Source: Glandiceps talaboti (Eukaryota; Hemichordata; Enteropneusta; Spengelidae). Taken from it: a stretch of DNA of 64,000 nt. Where the stretch lies: NCBI RefSeq assembly GCF_964340395.1, contig NC_135558.1, positions 10,672,001 to 10,736,000 of the forward strand. The letters run 5' to 3'. Below the pieces are notes generated by a model, which was not told where the DNA came from, searched no databases, and saw only the letters and a list, made by a program, of their open reading frames with translations. Shown piece by piece: positions 1-12,041 of the stretch (its first letter is position 1; every line of letters begins with the position of its first letter). Position numbers and translations under genes: made by a program.

Positions 1-35
1 AATTTCATAAATATGTACTGTATTTTGTTCTGTAG

Positions 36-98
36 ATTTTTGAGATGATGGACGCCAAGGCAAGACAAGACTGTATTAAAGAAATTGATCTCCTCAAA
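36..98 (+). CDS. nek6/7: NEK6/7 coding exon (helix C region)
   Basis: 21 codons between acceptor TGTAG and donor GTAAGT. Encodes [21 protein letters not shown]; the glutamate in CIKEI is the helix-C residue expected to pair with the ATP-site lysine, which lies upstream of the window. Confidence 0.92.
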
Positions 99-3000
99 GT
101 AAGTTGTATTTGTCAAGTGTATATTATATAAAAAACAAAATATTCACATTATGTGTCTCAGGATATCATGCTGAAGTTTTGGGAAATCTGAAATACAAAT
201 TTTATGTAATGTAACAACTAGTTATTTTGTTATTGTTATGTTATTGTGCTAGCAAATTGTTATTACACTTTTAATGGTGAAATCGTAGGAAATTTGCAAA
301 ACAAGAAAAAATGAGGAAACATTGTTACATGTATAGTATTTGTTAATTTGCAATAGTGTTATATGCGTTATTTTTACTTGAACTATACTTTTCATAAAAC
401 AGAATCACACTACTTATCAAGGCATTTGGAAATCCCAAGTTAATCAGTAAATTTGTCGAATGGAACCATTACCTTATAAAGACCTGTGATAATCCAGATT
501 ATTTGGCTAAATCATTGAAATGATAGAATCCAATATTAATACGTTTGCATTTGCCAAAGCAAAGAAAAGCTTATTTGTGTTGATATTTTTCTTGTACTAG
601 TTCCAAACCAAGTATATGTTATCTAAATCACTCAGCCTTCTTCACTTATACAGTTGACATCTGCATCCAGCCGTGAAAAACGTCAATAAATAATCACTTT
701 ATGATGAAATATCCAATGATTCCATTATTTATAAGTAGTCGTTACTGTTACTATGGTGATGAATCACATTAATATGTTACCTATCTATCTTCTTTTCTTT
801 CTGCAGCAATTAAATCACCCAAACGTCATAAAATATTTAGCATCATTCATAGAAGATAATGAATTGAATATTGTTTTAGAGTTAGCTGATGCAGGGGATC
901 TATCAAGAATGATCAAGGTAATAAATTAAAATGTTCAAGTATCTCAGGACTTTGCAGAATGATACTCATACAGTTTACTAATTATCAAAGTGGCCATTTG
1001 GATGAGGATTGGCCATTTATTTTAGATTTTTAATTTATAAAACAATTTGATCATGGTTTCCTACTTGAAATATCAATGTGAAAAAAACAAATACCAAGTC
1101 CTTGTTTGTAACCCAATAAATTGCAAACAATTACTACATGTGTAAAAATGTGTATTATTGTACATACAATAACAAAAATATTTTTGGACATGTTTTTTTA
1201 GCTTTTGCAAACAAAGACTAAGTCAATGTTTTCCACATTAATTTTTCAAGTAGGAAGCCATGATAAAATTGCTTTATGAATTAAAAAACCAAAGTAAATA
1301 TCCAATCCTCATCCAATACGGCCACTTTGAAGAGCTTATTATTATTGGAAGCGGTTGTATCGTCTTGACGTTACTGCCATTCTTTTCAAAACTGATTTTC
1401 AGTTCTTTGGTCATTACACTGTACTTGGACTGATCCCTATTTTATCTAACAAACTCATCCCAATGTACCAATTCTGATTAAAATCTGATTTACAAGATTG
1501 TTAGTTGTTCAATTTGATCTGATTATCTTTAGTTTGCATCATCCTAAATGTAGTATTACCAATACATGTTTATGTTGAAGTGGCAATCAAGATGAACATG
1601 TGAAAAGGTTATCCAAAAAGAATGATTAAACATTGGGTGCAATGTGTTTGAAATTGGATATTTAGGTGAACAAGATGTTCAATTCGGTAATTTTATTTTT
1701 GTTTGAATCATACTCTGTGCTACTTGTTTATCTTTACATCATGATTGCCTCTTTAAATCGCTTAATAGCTGACTAGTTGTTTATTTTGATATTATCATCC
1801 TTGTTTTTGCTTAATTGTATTTTGTATTATATATGTTTTTATCATGATTGCCACTCAAAATCTAACGTAAAAACCAGTTAGTTGTTCAGTTCGATCGTAC
1901 AACCTTTATATTTGCTTGATATTACTTTATATTATGTGATGATGTTTATGTCTTGATGGCCACTGTAATAAATAGATTTGACCAACTAGTCCACATCTAG
2001 TTCTAAGTCACATTTAAACCAAATTACAAAAGTTGTAGACTTCGTACAAATTTACATAATTAGTAAATATCCAATTTCATTCAAACCTGGCACAAAGATG
2101 ACATAGCGTATTGGACATATGCATGTCACTTTCAATTTTCTTCTGTTAATCATACTGATGTATAGTATTTAAGGGGAAACAGTGTGCTCTACAAAGTCTT
2201 GCTTCTACTTTGCTGTGGTAAAGCGTTCAAAAAAAATACAGACGTGTATATTTATCATGGTGGCATATGTTGCATTCAAATCTGTCTCCTTGAGAAAGCC
2301 TTATGTGCAAAATTAGTCACAAAATGTAGCCATTTGTATACTCAATTACCATAGATACTCATATTATGGTGACATTGAGGTATCATTAAAATTGATAAGT
2401 ACACTCTGAAGGACAGTATTTATGATAGTCATTTGTAACTATGGCAACACATTGCTATATTTATTGGATCAGACCTTGCTACATAATACTGCAGGGACTA
2501 AAGTCTCACTTTACTGAAATATTTATTGCTCATTCACTACCTAAAAGTTATAAAGCCCCCCCCCCCCCAAAAAAAAAAATACACAATGTATTTTCACTAC
2601 TGTTTGATAAATGTTTTCACTCCTTCATTAATACTGGTAAACAATGTCCTGTGGGACTACAATTAACTTAACAAGAATACCTGATGAAGCAGTATTAAAC
2701 TTTAAAGGCCCACTTAGGAGAAAGATTATAGCTGTGAAAAATAGTTGTCTGGCAGAAAAAGTAGGTCCAGAACAAAAGAATAATCCTATGTAATCCTGAT
2801 AAGATAACACTGATGCGATAACTTAGGATTGAAACCTGGCCTTTAATGCTGACACCTCGATCCAAGTCAACGTTATGACTAAAGTTAAAGGTACTTGATA
2901 AAATGTATATCTCACTGTAACAGAAACTGTTTGCAATGTACGTATGTATATGTATGTTGGCCACAAAATAAAATCATACCAACTTTTTTCTCAAATACCA

Positions 3001-6000
3001 GTATAAAATCTGTAAATAAACCTCAAAATAAGAATGCCAACAACTATTTTCAGTGTATGTTACATACTTGAAAATATTATTCAGTATGCCATGGCTCTAT
3101 CTCCTCAAAGAAATTGTGTGATTCTAACTAAGCTAGGATACATAACTGTGTATGAATTGTACCAATAACTTTAGCATTGTAATTAACCATTTTACATAAT
3201 GGTTACTCAGACTGAATTATTATCTCCTATCTGTCAACAGCATTTCAAAAAACAGAAACGACTCATACCAGAAAGGACAATTTGGAAATATTTTGTACAG
3301 TTATGCAGTGCTTTGGAACACATGCACTCAAGGAGGGTTATGCATCGAGGTATAGTAGTCCATATCAATTGTATTGTTGTAGATTTTAAGTCTTGATCAA
3401 AGATGAATAATGATAACAGAATAGAAAGTGCCAATATTTCAAGTTTTAACACTCAGAGGCATGTATGTCTTCGGGACGGGGGTGGGGTAAAAAACTTGCA
3501 GATTTTACACAACTGATAATAGATATATGAGAATAGAGCATATTTATCAGACATTTCATTTTCAGTAGTACTGGAATTGAGGATTTTAAAAGTCATCGAG
3601 GATAGAGCAAGAAAATAGAGGAGTGATTTAATACTTACATTTCGGATTTTTTGACTTGTAAAAATGTCTAGAGATTTAATACTCTAGTGTAGTAATGAAG
3701 AGAAATCTCAATTTGGAAACCTGTGTGAAGAAAACAGATTAAGATGTGCCAAATCTGATCATGCACATCAGACACAATCACTTGGAAATCCATGAAAAAT
3801 GGTTTCCGCACAAAGATTTATCGTGCCAGCCTTCCTGTCCAACAAATTACAGTAGCATCATCTAAATCACTGAGCTATGTCTGGATTCATCTTAAGTAGT
3901 GGGGTTGAATAGGAAATGAATGTATTTGTAGGGTTTCCATGGTAACCTGGCAAAGTAGTACTATCCAGTGTGATAATTTGATTCAAGTGTGCCACTGCCG
4001 ATTTCCATCTTAAATCGATTTTCTATTATTATGCCAGGCAGTTCTTATTCTGTTAAGGATTCCAGTCCCTGCCAGACAAATTGACACAAAAGGAACTCCC
4101 TAGATACTGATAGATAGATAATACATTCTGAAGTCATGCATTGATGCTGGGTTGAGATTGAAAGAGCATTTCTGTCATAGATGTTGTGTTTGTCTGTGAA
4201 AATAGAACAAGATATAGAGACAGTCTCAAGTCCAGAATTTCATGGTTTCTAGGTTCTTGTCAAAATTCGATATCAAAGTCACATTCAAGAAAAAAACCTA
4301 GTTCTAAATGTATAACAATTTGAAGACACAATTGTTGTAAACAATATTCAATACTGATCCAAAATATTCATTTGCGTTGCCTAAATTAAACTGAGGGGTC
4401 ACAGTTTTCAATTTTTTAGACACACCCCAGGACATACCCCATTACACTTACCTCATCAGAAGTGATCTGTGCATCTTCCAGTGCCCATATATTTTGGGAT
4501 GTTTACAAGCAAGAGGTAGACACTGAAATTCAAAAGTTTTGAATAAACACAAATACTTAGGATGATAGTGTAAATTGAAGTACTATTCTAACAAGTTCTT
4601 TGTCTTACCTTTATTCCTCAGACATCAAACCTGCCAATGTGTTCATCACAGCAGCTGGTGTTGTCAAATTAGGTGATTTAGGGTTAGGTCGTTTCTTCAG
4701 TTCCAAGACGACGGCAGCACATTCCTTAGTTGGCACTCCATATTACATGTCACCAGAAAGAATTCATGAAAACGGTTATAATTTCAAATCTGATATCTGG
4801 TCTTTAGGATGCCTGCTTTATGAGGTAAGTTTGTTACCAGAAAGAATTCATGAAAACGGTTATAATTTCAAATCTGATATCTGGTCTTTAGGATGCCTGC
4901 TTTATGAGGTAAGTTTGTTACCAGAAAGGATTCATGAAAACAGTTATAATTTCAAATCTGATATCTGGTCTTTAGGATGCCTGCTTTATGAGGTAAGTTT
5001 GTCACCAGAAAGGAATCATGAAAACGGTTATAATTTCAAATCTGATATCTGGTCTTTCGGATGCCTGCTTTATGAGGTAAGTTTGTCACCAGAAAGAATT
5101 AATGAAAACGGTTATAATTTCAAATCTGATATCTGGTCTTTAGGATGCCTGCTTTATGAGGTAAGTTTGTCACCAGAAAGGAATCATGAAAACGGTTATA
5201 ATTTCAAATCTGATATCTGGTCTTTAGGATGCCTGCTTTATGAGGTAAGTTTGTCACCAGAAAGGAATCATGAAAACGGTTATAATTTCAAATCTGATAT
5301 CTGGTCTTTAGGATGCCTACTTTATGAGGTAAGTTTGTCACCAGAAAGAATTCATGAAAACAGTTATAATTTCAAATCTGATATCTGGTCTTTAGGATGC
5401 CTGCTTTATGAGGTAAGTTTGTTATTTGAGTTCAAAGTCAAAAACTTCATTGTCTGCATGTAAAGAAAATTGTCTTGAGATATCACAACAACTAAGAAAG
5501 ACAAATATTTCACACATTGCTGAAAACAATATATTTAGATGTTATTCCCCAATAATTGTCATTGTTCAGCCAAGGAAAATACCTAAGGGACCGAAGGGAG
5601 TTTTGTCACAACAAGTCACTAGATGAGTAGTGACAAAACCCTTAGATCACAAGAAATTAGAATGAAGAAAAATATTGGAGAATACCATAATTATACCAGC
5701 GCAAGTAATATCAAAGAAAATCTGGGGCAGGTGATGGCAATTATGAACATTTTGACTCATTTTGAACACAGCAGAACCAGTGACGTAAACATGTGTTGTC
5801 ATGACATAGACGCTCATTGTCATGACATAGATGCACGTTGTCGTGACGTAGAAAAACCAGAATATAAATTCCATATTTTTTTTTGTTCAACTTGGCTTGT
5901 GCGTGGTATAATAGATTACAGTAGAATGGAGTTCTGAAATAACAATAACTTTAAACACTGTTACTCAGAATTTGAAATATCCACTGCTAATGGAAGGTTT

Positions 6001-8966
6001 TCGTAAGCAAATTCTCCTTGCTAAGGCCTAAACTAAAAATATGTTGCTCTTTTCAAAAAGAATTTCATTGACACATACCAATTCTACGTTGATGCAGTAT
6101 ATGAAATACATTTTGTATTCCCTGTATATTCCAGGACAATATAACTATTATTTCACATCAATTTGTACCAACAAACAATTATTCCATGATATTTGTTTTC
6201 ATATCATATTCATGAGCAAATTGAGGAAGTGTGCAATTTGTGTCTGTCAAATTGTCTCTTCACTTTTAAAATAATGTTTATGTTTTCTTTGTAGAGGTAT
6301 TTTGTTAAGGAGAGTACTTATCAGTAGTGAAAATTAGTGACTTCAATACATTTCTTGATTTTCTCCTTTTTTCGAAATTGTATGTTTCTTTATGTCTCAG
6401 CGTATTTTTGTTTTGTGATATAATTTTAACTTTAGTAAGTTCCACAGAAAGCATAATTAAATTATAAAATTAGAACAACTCAGAACTTAACTGTGTGAAA
6501 ATAAGCCATTGAGAGAGAGATTAATAAAACAGCTGCAATGTTGTTACTATACCAGTTTGATTTGTTTATATTTTCTCCATACAGATGGCAGCCTTACAGT
6601 CTCCATTCTATGGTGATAAGATGAATTTATATTCCCTTTGTAAAAAGATTGAACAATGTGACTATCCACCACTGCCATCTGAACATTATTCTGAAGAGGT
6701 AAGTGTTATGGGGTGTGTCCTAGGGTGTGTCTTGGGGTTTGACTCTGTAAAAAGATTGAACAATGCGACTATCCACCATTGCCAGCTGAACATTATTCTG
6801 AAGAGGTAAGTGTCATGGGGTGTGTCCTAGGGTGTGCCTTGGGGTTTGACTATAAAAAGTTAAAACCATCCACCATTGCCAGAATAACACATCTTAGGGG
6901 TAGATCCAGGGATGTGTCCTGGGGTTTGACCTTGAAAAAGATCAAAACCATCAACCACTGCTAGGTGAACACTATTCTGAAGAGGTAAGTGTTATGGGGT
7001 ATGTCCAGGGGTGTGTCTTGGGGTTTGACTCTAAAACTATCAGAACAATGTGCTTAAATCCATAATTGCCAGCAGAATATCAGGGTTAATGTCAAAGAGT
7101 CTTACATCTGCCAATTTTTAATGGAATTGGAAAAACTTCATCACTGAAATCAAGAAATTACATACAAAAATAGAAAGCAATGTAATAATGCATGTCTTAA
7201 AAAAACCACAACATATTTGACTACTACTAGTGCCTTGTTAAAATTCATCATTAAGCCATGTCACACATCAATGCCAATCCTGCTGAAGCATACAACAGTG
7301 TCTTACACCTGATGTTTTAACGTCATTCCTAAAACCAGGAGACTGTTTCATTATTCACGTGCACAGAAAGATTTCAATGTACTTTAGTATTTGAAAGACA
7401 AACATTGAAATAACTCAATGTCGCATATGTGAAAGCATTGCTAATTCCATAGCCTTTTTGTTATGCGTGACTGTACTTATACTCTTGAGGCAGGAAATTC
7501 TTGACTCACTTTACTTAATTTACTAATGTTACCATGGTAACACTTCACTCTTATTGCTTATTTAATGAAGTCTCAAAATCCTAACACTTGTCATACAATG
7601 TTTTTGAAATTTCCCACCATGAGGTGAATTTAAAAGCGAGTTTACCAGTGAAATTTTGATAATTGGGGGAAAATAAGGTGAAAATAATGACCCCTGGTGT
7701 ATTACATAATTCCTGGTCTTACATCTAATAGTTTGTACTGCTTGATTGCACATTTCATTTACTGTAATTGCCTTCATACAATTGTGTTCCCAATTACTGT
7801 TGTTGCTGGACATGGCGGATACACACGTTATCAAATAAAATGTTCATTCTCCATTAGATGTATTCCAAGGCTTGCCCACAAGAGTTTTAAATGCAATCTA
7901 ATTAATGTTTGATGAAGAAAGACGCTCCACTCATTATTTTGTACATTCTTTTTGTATACATCACATTTAGTTTTCTTGTCCTTTTCATTCTTGTTTTTTT
8001 AATTTGTTATGCATTCATCTCTGTCAAAATCACCTTGAGAAAGGATGTTGTCACCAATTCAGATTGCAAGTAAGAGGGGAAAATCCATGCAGGCTTATTT
8101 AATTTTTGCCTTCAGTACACCTGTTTTGATTACTGCATACGTTTAATATATTGCATACTTGAAACTTGCTACACTATTTTCACAAAATTTGGGGTGATAA
8201 AATAGCACTTCAGTAACTTTGAAATCTTGTAAAGAAGCTCTACTGTACTTGACATTTGTTCAGCCATTTAAAAAAAATTCCTCCAAGGGTTTATGGGAAC
8301 AGTTCTGGTGATGACATAACATTACTAAAATGAAATCTTGTAAAGAAGCTCTACTGCACTTGACATTTGTTCAGCCATTTAAAAAAAATTCCTCCAAGGG
8401 TTTATGGGAACAGTTCTGGTGATGACATAACATTACTAAAATGAAATCTTGTAAAGAAGCTCTACTGCATTGACATGTATTCAGCCATTTTTAAAAAAAT
8501 TCCTCCAAGGGTTTATGGGAACAATTCTGGTGATGACATAACATTACTAAATTGAAATCTTGTAAACAAGCTCTACTGCACTTGACATGTGTTCAGCCAT
8601 GGTTCCCTGCAAGGGTTTATGGGAAAACTTCTGGTGATAACACCACATTAACCACAATCTCTTCATCTTGACACTTGAGATGGAAGAAGTCACCGAGGTG
8701 CCATTTTATCACCCAGAATCATATTTAAGTTGATAGCAATAATCAATAAAAGTGTCATAAAGGTAGAAATATAAAGTCTGACTTGACTATCCTTTAATGT
8801 AACTATAATTTTTCAGTCGTTTCAAACCGTTTTTATTTTTGTTTTTCAGTTACGAAACTTAGTAGCAATGTGTATTAATCCAGACCCAGAACAAAGGCCA
8901 GATATTGCGTATGCATACGACATAGCCAAGAAAATGCACAGTGTACAACAGCAGCACCAGCAATAA
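36..8966 (+). CDS. nek6/7: NEK6/NEK7-type mitotic serine/threonine kinase (5' end outside window)
   Basis: Coding exons 36-98, 807-917, 3241-3349, 4622-4824, 6585-6698 and 8850-8966 join in phase (239 codons including stop) and give an almost complete NEK6/7 kinase domain. Visible landmarks are [13 protein letters not shown] (before and into helix C), the hinge ELADAGDLS, the catalytic loop HRDIKPANV split over an intron, the NEK6/7-type DLGLGR in place of DFG, the SPE (APE-like) motif, SDIWSLGC and a short C-terminal tail. Family members act in mitotic spindle assembly, and vertebrate NEK7 also in NLRP3 inflammasome assembly. The N-terminus and glycine loop lie upstream of base 1. All junctions are GT-AG. 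The fourth and fifth exons are followed by tandem copies of their own 3' ends plus splice donor (entered separately). Identification is firm; NEK6 versus NEK7 cannot be decided, as invertebrates may have one ancestral gene. Confidence 0.93.
807..917 (+). CDS. nek6/7: NEK6/7 coding exon (hinge region)
   Basis: 37 codons, acceptor TTCTGCAG, donor GTAATA. Encodes [14 protein letters not shown] followed by the hinge [13 protein letters not shown]. Phase 0 at both ends. Confidence 0.93.
987..1328. mobile_element. Long-hairpin MITE, copy A
   Basis: Starts AAAGTGGCCATTTGGATGAG and ends with the inverted form ...CATCCAATACGGCCACTTT. The two halves are inverted repeats of about 160 bp round a centre like TTGTACATACAATAAC. 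It lies in a NEK6/7 intron. Flanking TTAA is not preserved here. Same family as copies at 9628, 37748, 53284 and 55721. Confidence 0.85.
2700..2850. mobile_element. Short MITE with TTTAAAGGCC ends
   Basis: Ends are TTTAAAGGCC on the left and GGCCTTTAATG on the right. The reverse complement aligns with 18122-18290, sharing CATTAAAGGCC, GGTTTCAATCC and AGTGTTATCTTATCAG. Two copies in opposite orientation support a dispersed non-autonomous element. Confidence 0.65.
3241..3349 (+). CDS. nek6/7: NEK6/7 coding exon (before catalytic loop)
   Basis: Acceptor TCAACAG and donor GTATAG. Encodes [18 protein letters not shown] through HSRRVMHR. The first base of the catalytic aspartate codon is the last base here; the rest comes from the exon at 4622. 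Confidence 0.92.
4622..4824 (+). CDS. nek6/7: NEK6/7 coding exon (catalytic loop, activation segment, helix F)
   Basis: Begins after TTCCTCAG, completing HRDIKPANV, and carries [21 protein letters not shown] and [12 protein letters not shown]. The end at 4824 is the first of eight identical GTAAGT donors spaced 84 bp apart. Using the first joins LLYE directly to [10 protein letters not shown] of the next exon, as in other NEK6/7 proteins. Using a later donor would add multiples of 28 residues in frame. Confidence 0.9.
4753..5424 (+). repeat. nek6/7: Eight-copy 84-bp in-frame tandem array spanning exon end and splice donor
   Basis: The unit runs from CCAGAAAG to the intronic GTAAGTTTGT. Each copy holds the 3' 72 bases of the exon plus 12 bases at the start of the intron. 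Eight copies start at 4753 and every 84 bp after. All stay open in the kinase frame (28 codons each) and differ at only a few positions (I/N, H/N, G/S and L/F changes). Each keeps a perfect GAG|GTAAGT donor. The CCAG between units is not a credible acceptor, because an intron of about 16 nt cannot be spliced. Reading on past the last copy ends at a TAA at 5461. The array is either very young or kept uniform by gene conversion. Confidence 0.95.
6585..6698 (+). CDS. nek6/7: NEK6/7 coding exon (C-lobe)
   Basis: 38 codons between acceptor CATACAG and donor GTAAGT, encoding [17 protein letters not shown] through [11 protein letters not shown]. The initial ATG is an internal methionine, not a start. 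Its last 58 bases and the first 49 intron bases are duplicated just downstream. Confidence 0.93.
6641..7050 (+). repeat. 107-bp tandem duplication of exon tail plus donor, with decayed copies
   Basis: TAAAAAGATTGAACAATG recurs at 6641 and 6748 (period 107). Each unit contains the exon tail ending CTGAAGAG, the donor GTAAGT, then ATGGGGTGTGTCC and CTTGGGGTTTGAC. At least two further, more diverged copies follow to about 7050, the last again with a CTGAAGAGGTAAGT. Since 107 is not a multiple of 3, use of a downstream donor would shift the frame and truncate the kinase. Confidence 0.85.
8221..8640 (+). repeat. Four-copy 111-bp tandem repeat in NEK6/7 intron
   Basis: GAAATCTTGTAAA begins at 8221, 8332, 8443 and 8554, exactly 111 bp apart. 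The first three copies are nearly identical; the fourth is diverged and loses the poly-A stretch. It is intronic, lies 210 bp before the last exon, and is non-coding as far as I can see. Confidence 0.9.
8850..8966 (+). CDS. nek6/7: NEK6/7 last coding exon
   Basis: Acceptor TTTTTCAG, then 38 codons and [21 protein letters not shown], the C-terminal part of the kinase fold, ending in a short glutamine-rich tail. The 3' UTR begins at 8967. AATAAA-like signals occur at several places downstream (about 10597, 11177, 11905), so its end is not fixed. Confidence 0.92.
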   Translation, partial: LRNLVAMCINPDPEQRPDIAYAYDIAKKMHSVQQQHQQ

Positions 8967-9627
8967 ACAACATAGGAACTAATTGTGTTAGTACCACCAT
9001 CACTTCTCTATAAAACTTCTTCAACTTTCTCAATCAATATGATTCAAATATGAAATGTTTAGGACTTCAGATGTTGCATGTACTTTGGCAGGATGATTTC
9101 AAAGCAATTTCTTTTGTTTAATCAAGGAAAAGTCTTGGCTTCTGCAGAGTAATTTTCTATACATCTACATGGTGTGATCATGTGATTACATAGTGTCGTC
9201 ATGTGACTTGTGGGGTCAGGTGACTGGTCATGTGACTTTATTTACATTACAATACACATGCAAGCATCAGATGTTTATGAGGAGAGACACAAAGCTTAAC
9301 ACAAATGACTGAGGTAATATGCATTTCTATATATTTTTTGTCAATTTCATAGATGTCAGTTTCGGTTTACTTATGCAGATTAAGTAAATTTCTGATCAAT
9401 AGAGTAACCCAACTTTGATTATCTATCACAATCTCTGTTTCATTTCACCATGAGTCCAGTATTTAATACAAAGGGTCGTTTTGTATGTTTTCTAGTGTTT
9501 ATAAAAACTTGGAAGTAACATGGCAGTCTTTACAGAAAATGCAAAATATATCTAAAGAAAGACTTTCTATTAGAAGTAATCTACTTGATTTAACACAAAT
9601 ATTTAAGCCACAGCAAATTAACGTGTA

Positions 9628-10008
9628 TTAAAGTGGCCATATAGATGAAGATTAGGTATCTATTTTTAATTTTTATTTTATAAAACAATTTTATCATGGC
9701 TTCCTACTTAAAAAATCAATGTGAAACAACATAGACCAAGTCTGTGTTTGTAACTCCATTCACTGTAAAAATCTATTTAAAAAAAAAAAGAAACCCAAAA
9801 ACCCAACCATATAGAATGTTTGTTATCGAATGTACAATAACAAATATTTTACACATTTATTTATGTTTTGCAATTTATAGAGTTACTAACAAGGACTTGG
9901 CATATGTTGTTTCATGTTCATTTTTCAAGTAGGAAGCCATGATAAAGTAGTTTTATAAATTAAAAATCCAAAATAAATACCCAATCCTCATCCATATGAT
10001 CACTTTAA
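9628..10008. mobile_element. Long-hairpin MITE, copy B, flanked by TTAA
   Basis: TTAA at 9628-9631 is followed by AGTGGCCATATAGATGAAG. The right half mirrors it and ends ...ATCACT before TTAA at 10005-10008. The interior is about 373 bp, a near-palindrome with centre TTATCGAATGTACAATAAC. TTAA at both ends suggests a piggyBac-type target duplication, though the tips do not begin with the usual CCC. Confidence 0.85.
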
Positions 10009-10197
10009 AAAGTCATCAATTTGTCAAATCTTTTGTTATTTCAAAATACCTGTGAGAGAGTTGATTTAAACATTTGAACCATATCAAAGACTTAGTTCTT
10101 ACATTGTTTGTGCCTATATTTTCTTTCCATACCAGCTGTGCCGTTGAGAGTGATACTATCACAGAGAATCTATAGTAATAAAAATTAGCTCCATTTC

Positions 10198-10480
10198 ACT
10201 TAAAGGGGAACTCCTCTCCAGGAAATAGACATTTTCAGAAAGTATGGGTTCTTGATAGTCATTTCATGATTTTACATCACTTACAACTATTTGCAATTTC
10301 AGAAAAACATCAAGTTGATCTTGTGCATATATAGGGTATCTTTGCTATGGGCTATTGCATCATGGGAGATAGTTGAAATATGTCATTCAGTGGTTGAACA
10401 TGAAATGCTATGTGTTTGTATGTATACATGCACAGTGATTTCTATGAAATACGTAATATTAGACCAATCCTAGCTTGCTT
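10198..10480 (+). mobile_element. Partial copy of an AAGGGGAAC-ended repeat
   Basis: AAAGGGGAACTCCTCTCCAG followed by AAATAGACATTTTCAG and TCATTTCATGATTTTACATC matches one arm of the element at 61325-61805; ATTGCATCATGGGAGATAG also matches its middle. The other arm is not evident. Confidence 0.5.
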
Positions 10481-11574
10481 GTCAGATTTGAACAAGTGTA
10501 TTCACCCATCACTTTTTTCATGACCTTGTTGATTTAGCATAAGAAATACACCCCCCCCCCCCACCCCATCCAATCTTGCACCTTGAGAGGGTTTGACCAA
10601 AATAAATGTATAAAAATTACAAATTTATTGTTAAGTTAATGTAAACACCTCGGCAACCCCTACCAACCTGTCATGCCCCTCCATTTCTGTAAAGTAAATC
10701 TCCCCCACTATTGATATGATGAAGGTTATATTGGAGGACTTCAAAAGTCAGCAAAAAGAGAGTAAAATGAAGAAAAAAGAAAATATTTTCAGAGTTAATT
10801 TGAAATGGGAAGTGGGAGCACTGCCTTTATGTATGTATATATATCTGACAAATGCAATATTTCTCTCTCTATTTTAAAGGCGTGGTTTTTATGTGTGTTG
10901 TTGATTTGGGATAATATTGATCAAATGGTGATTTTTACCCGTTTTTGTGACATTCTTTCTCTGTAGTGTAACGCACACACACATGTCATCGTACATCAGA
11001 ACCTTAGTTTCTGTCGGAAGCATAGAATTGGAATGAAAAAGAATACTTCATAAAGTTTTACCGTTTTTTCATCTCTCTTTGAAATTTATACTTAATGTGT
11101 ATTTTTGTCATTTTAACAGATACTGCTTCTTTATGAATTTTTTACTTAAAAGTAGGAGGGACTCACCTTCAAGTTCTATCAATAAATTACATGTCTAAAT
11201 ATTTGGTACTCAGTATGATAAGTATCATTTTGGATCAGTGTATTATAATTATTCAAAGGTTAATTTATTCGTGTCAGCTGGTCAGTGTAAATCTGTGTTA
11301 CTTCTACAGTAAATTCCAGTGCATTTTTCTTTCAAACAATACTTGATGTATTTTCACATTTGAAAAGATATGTACTAGTATTGTATGCTCTTTTTTAAAG
11401 CTTTTTTTGTGTGCATATTTTGCATTTTCTTTTGTATGTTATTGCAGACTGCCATTATAGTGATCTGAGATGTAAATGAACTATGAACCCTTCTACAATT
11501 TAGATGTCAATTTTTGTCAGTTTTACTTCTTGTGGCTGAATAGGGTCCAGTCAGTTTATACGATAGTTGTTTAT

Positions 11575-11800
11575 ATTATCCAGCTCAGACTGGTTCCATC
11601 CAGTTCAAACTGGTTCCATCCAGTTCAGATCAATTCAGATTGATTTCAAGGAGGTCTATCCAGTTTTAACCAGTTCTGCAGCCAGTTTACACTGGTTCTG
11701 AAGAAAAGTTCATTCTAACAGATTCTGGGAATTACTCCTTCAATTTTTTAGTCAGTTTAAAAGAAAACCAGTTCTTTCTGGTTCAAACTGGTGTTAAGAA
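11575..11800 (+). repeat. Cluster of CCAGTT / AACTGG inverted hexamers
   Basis: About a dozen CCAGTT and AACTGG (or ACTGGTT) words in roughly 225 bp, often as inverted pairs such as CCAGTTCAAACTGG. It lies about 2.6 kb after the NEK6/7 stop. It could be a degenerate short-unit repeat, a binding-site cluster, or small RNA hairpins in a long 3' UTR. Confidence 0.6.
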
Positions 11801-12041
11801 TACCAGGTGGGTTAGTTTTGCAGAAATGTTCTTCTTATTGCTTGTGGAGTCTTGATATTTTCACATTTTGACTTTTCTATCATGAAAAAAAATTGTGAGA
11901 AAATAAAATAAACAATACTAGTGACAGGATATTAGCATTACTACTATATAACTTTTTTGTGCTCAATTAATATGTATATTGACTTTGAATTGTATACAGT
12001 GTATATTGTGTGATTCTGTATAGCTAAAATAAAAATGTAAA

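Noticed and set aside
4753-5424. True repeat-domain protein (solenoid) encoded by the 84-bp array
   Set aside because: Each unit is a copy of a kinase segment plus intronic donor; no acceptor separates them, and normal splicing at the first donor restores the standard kinase.
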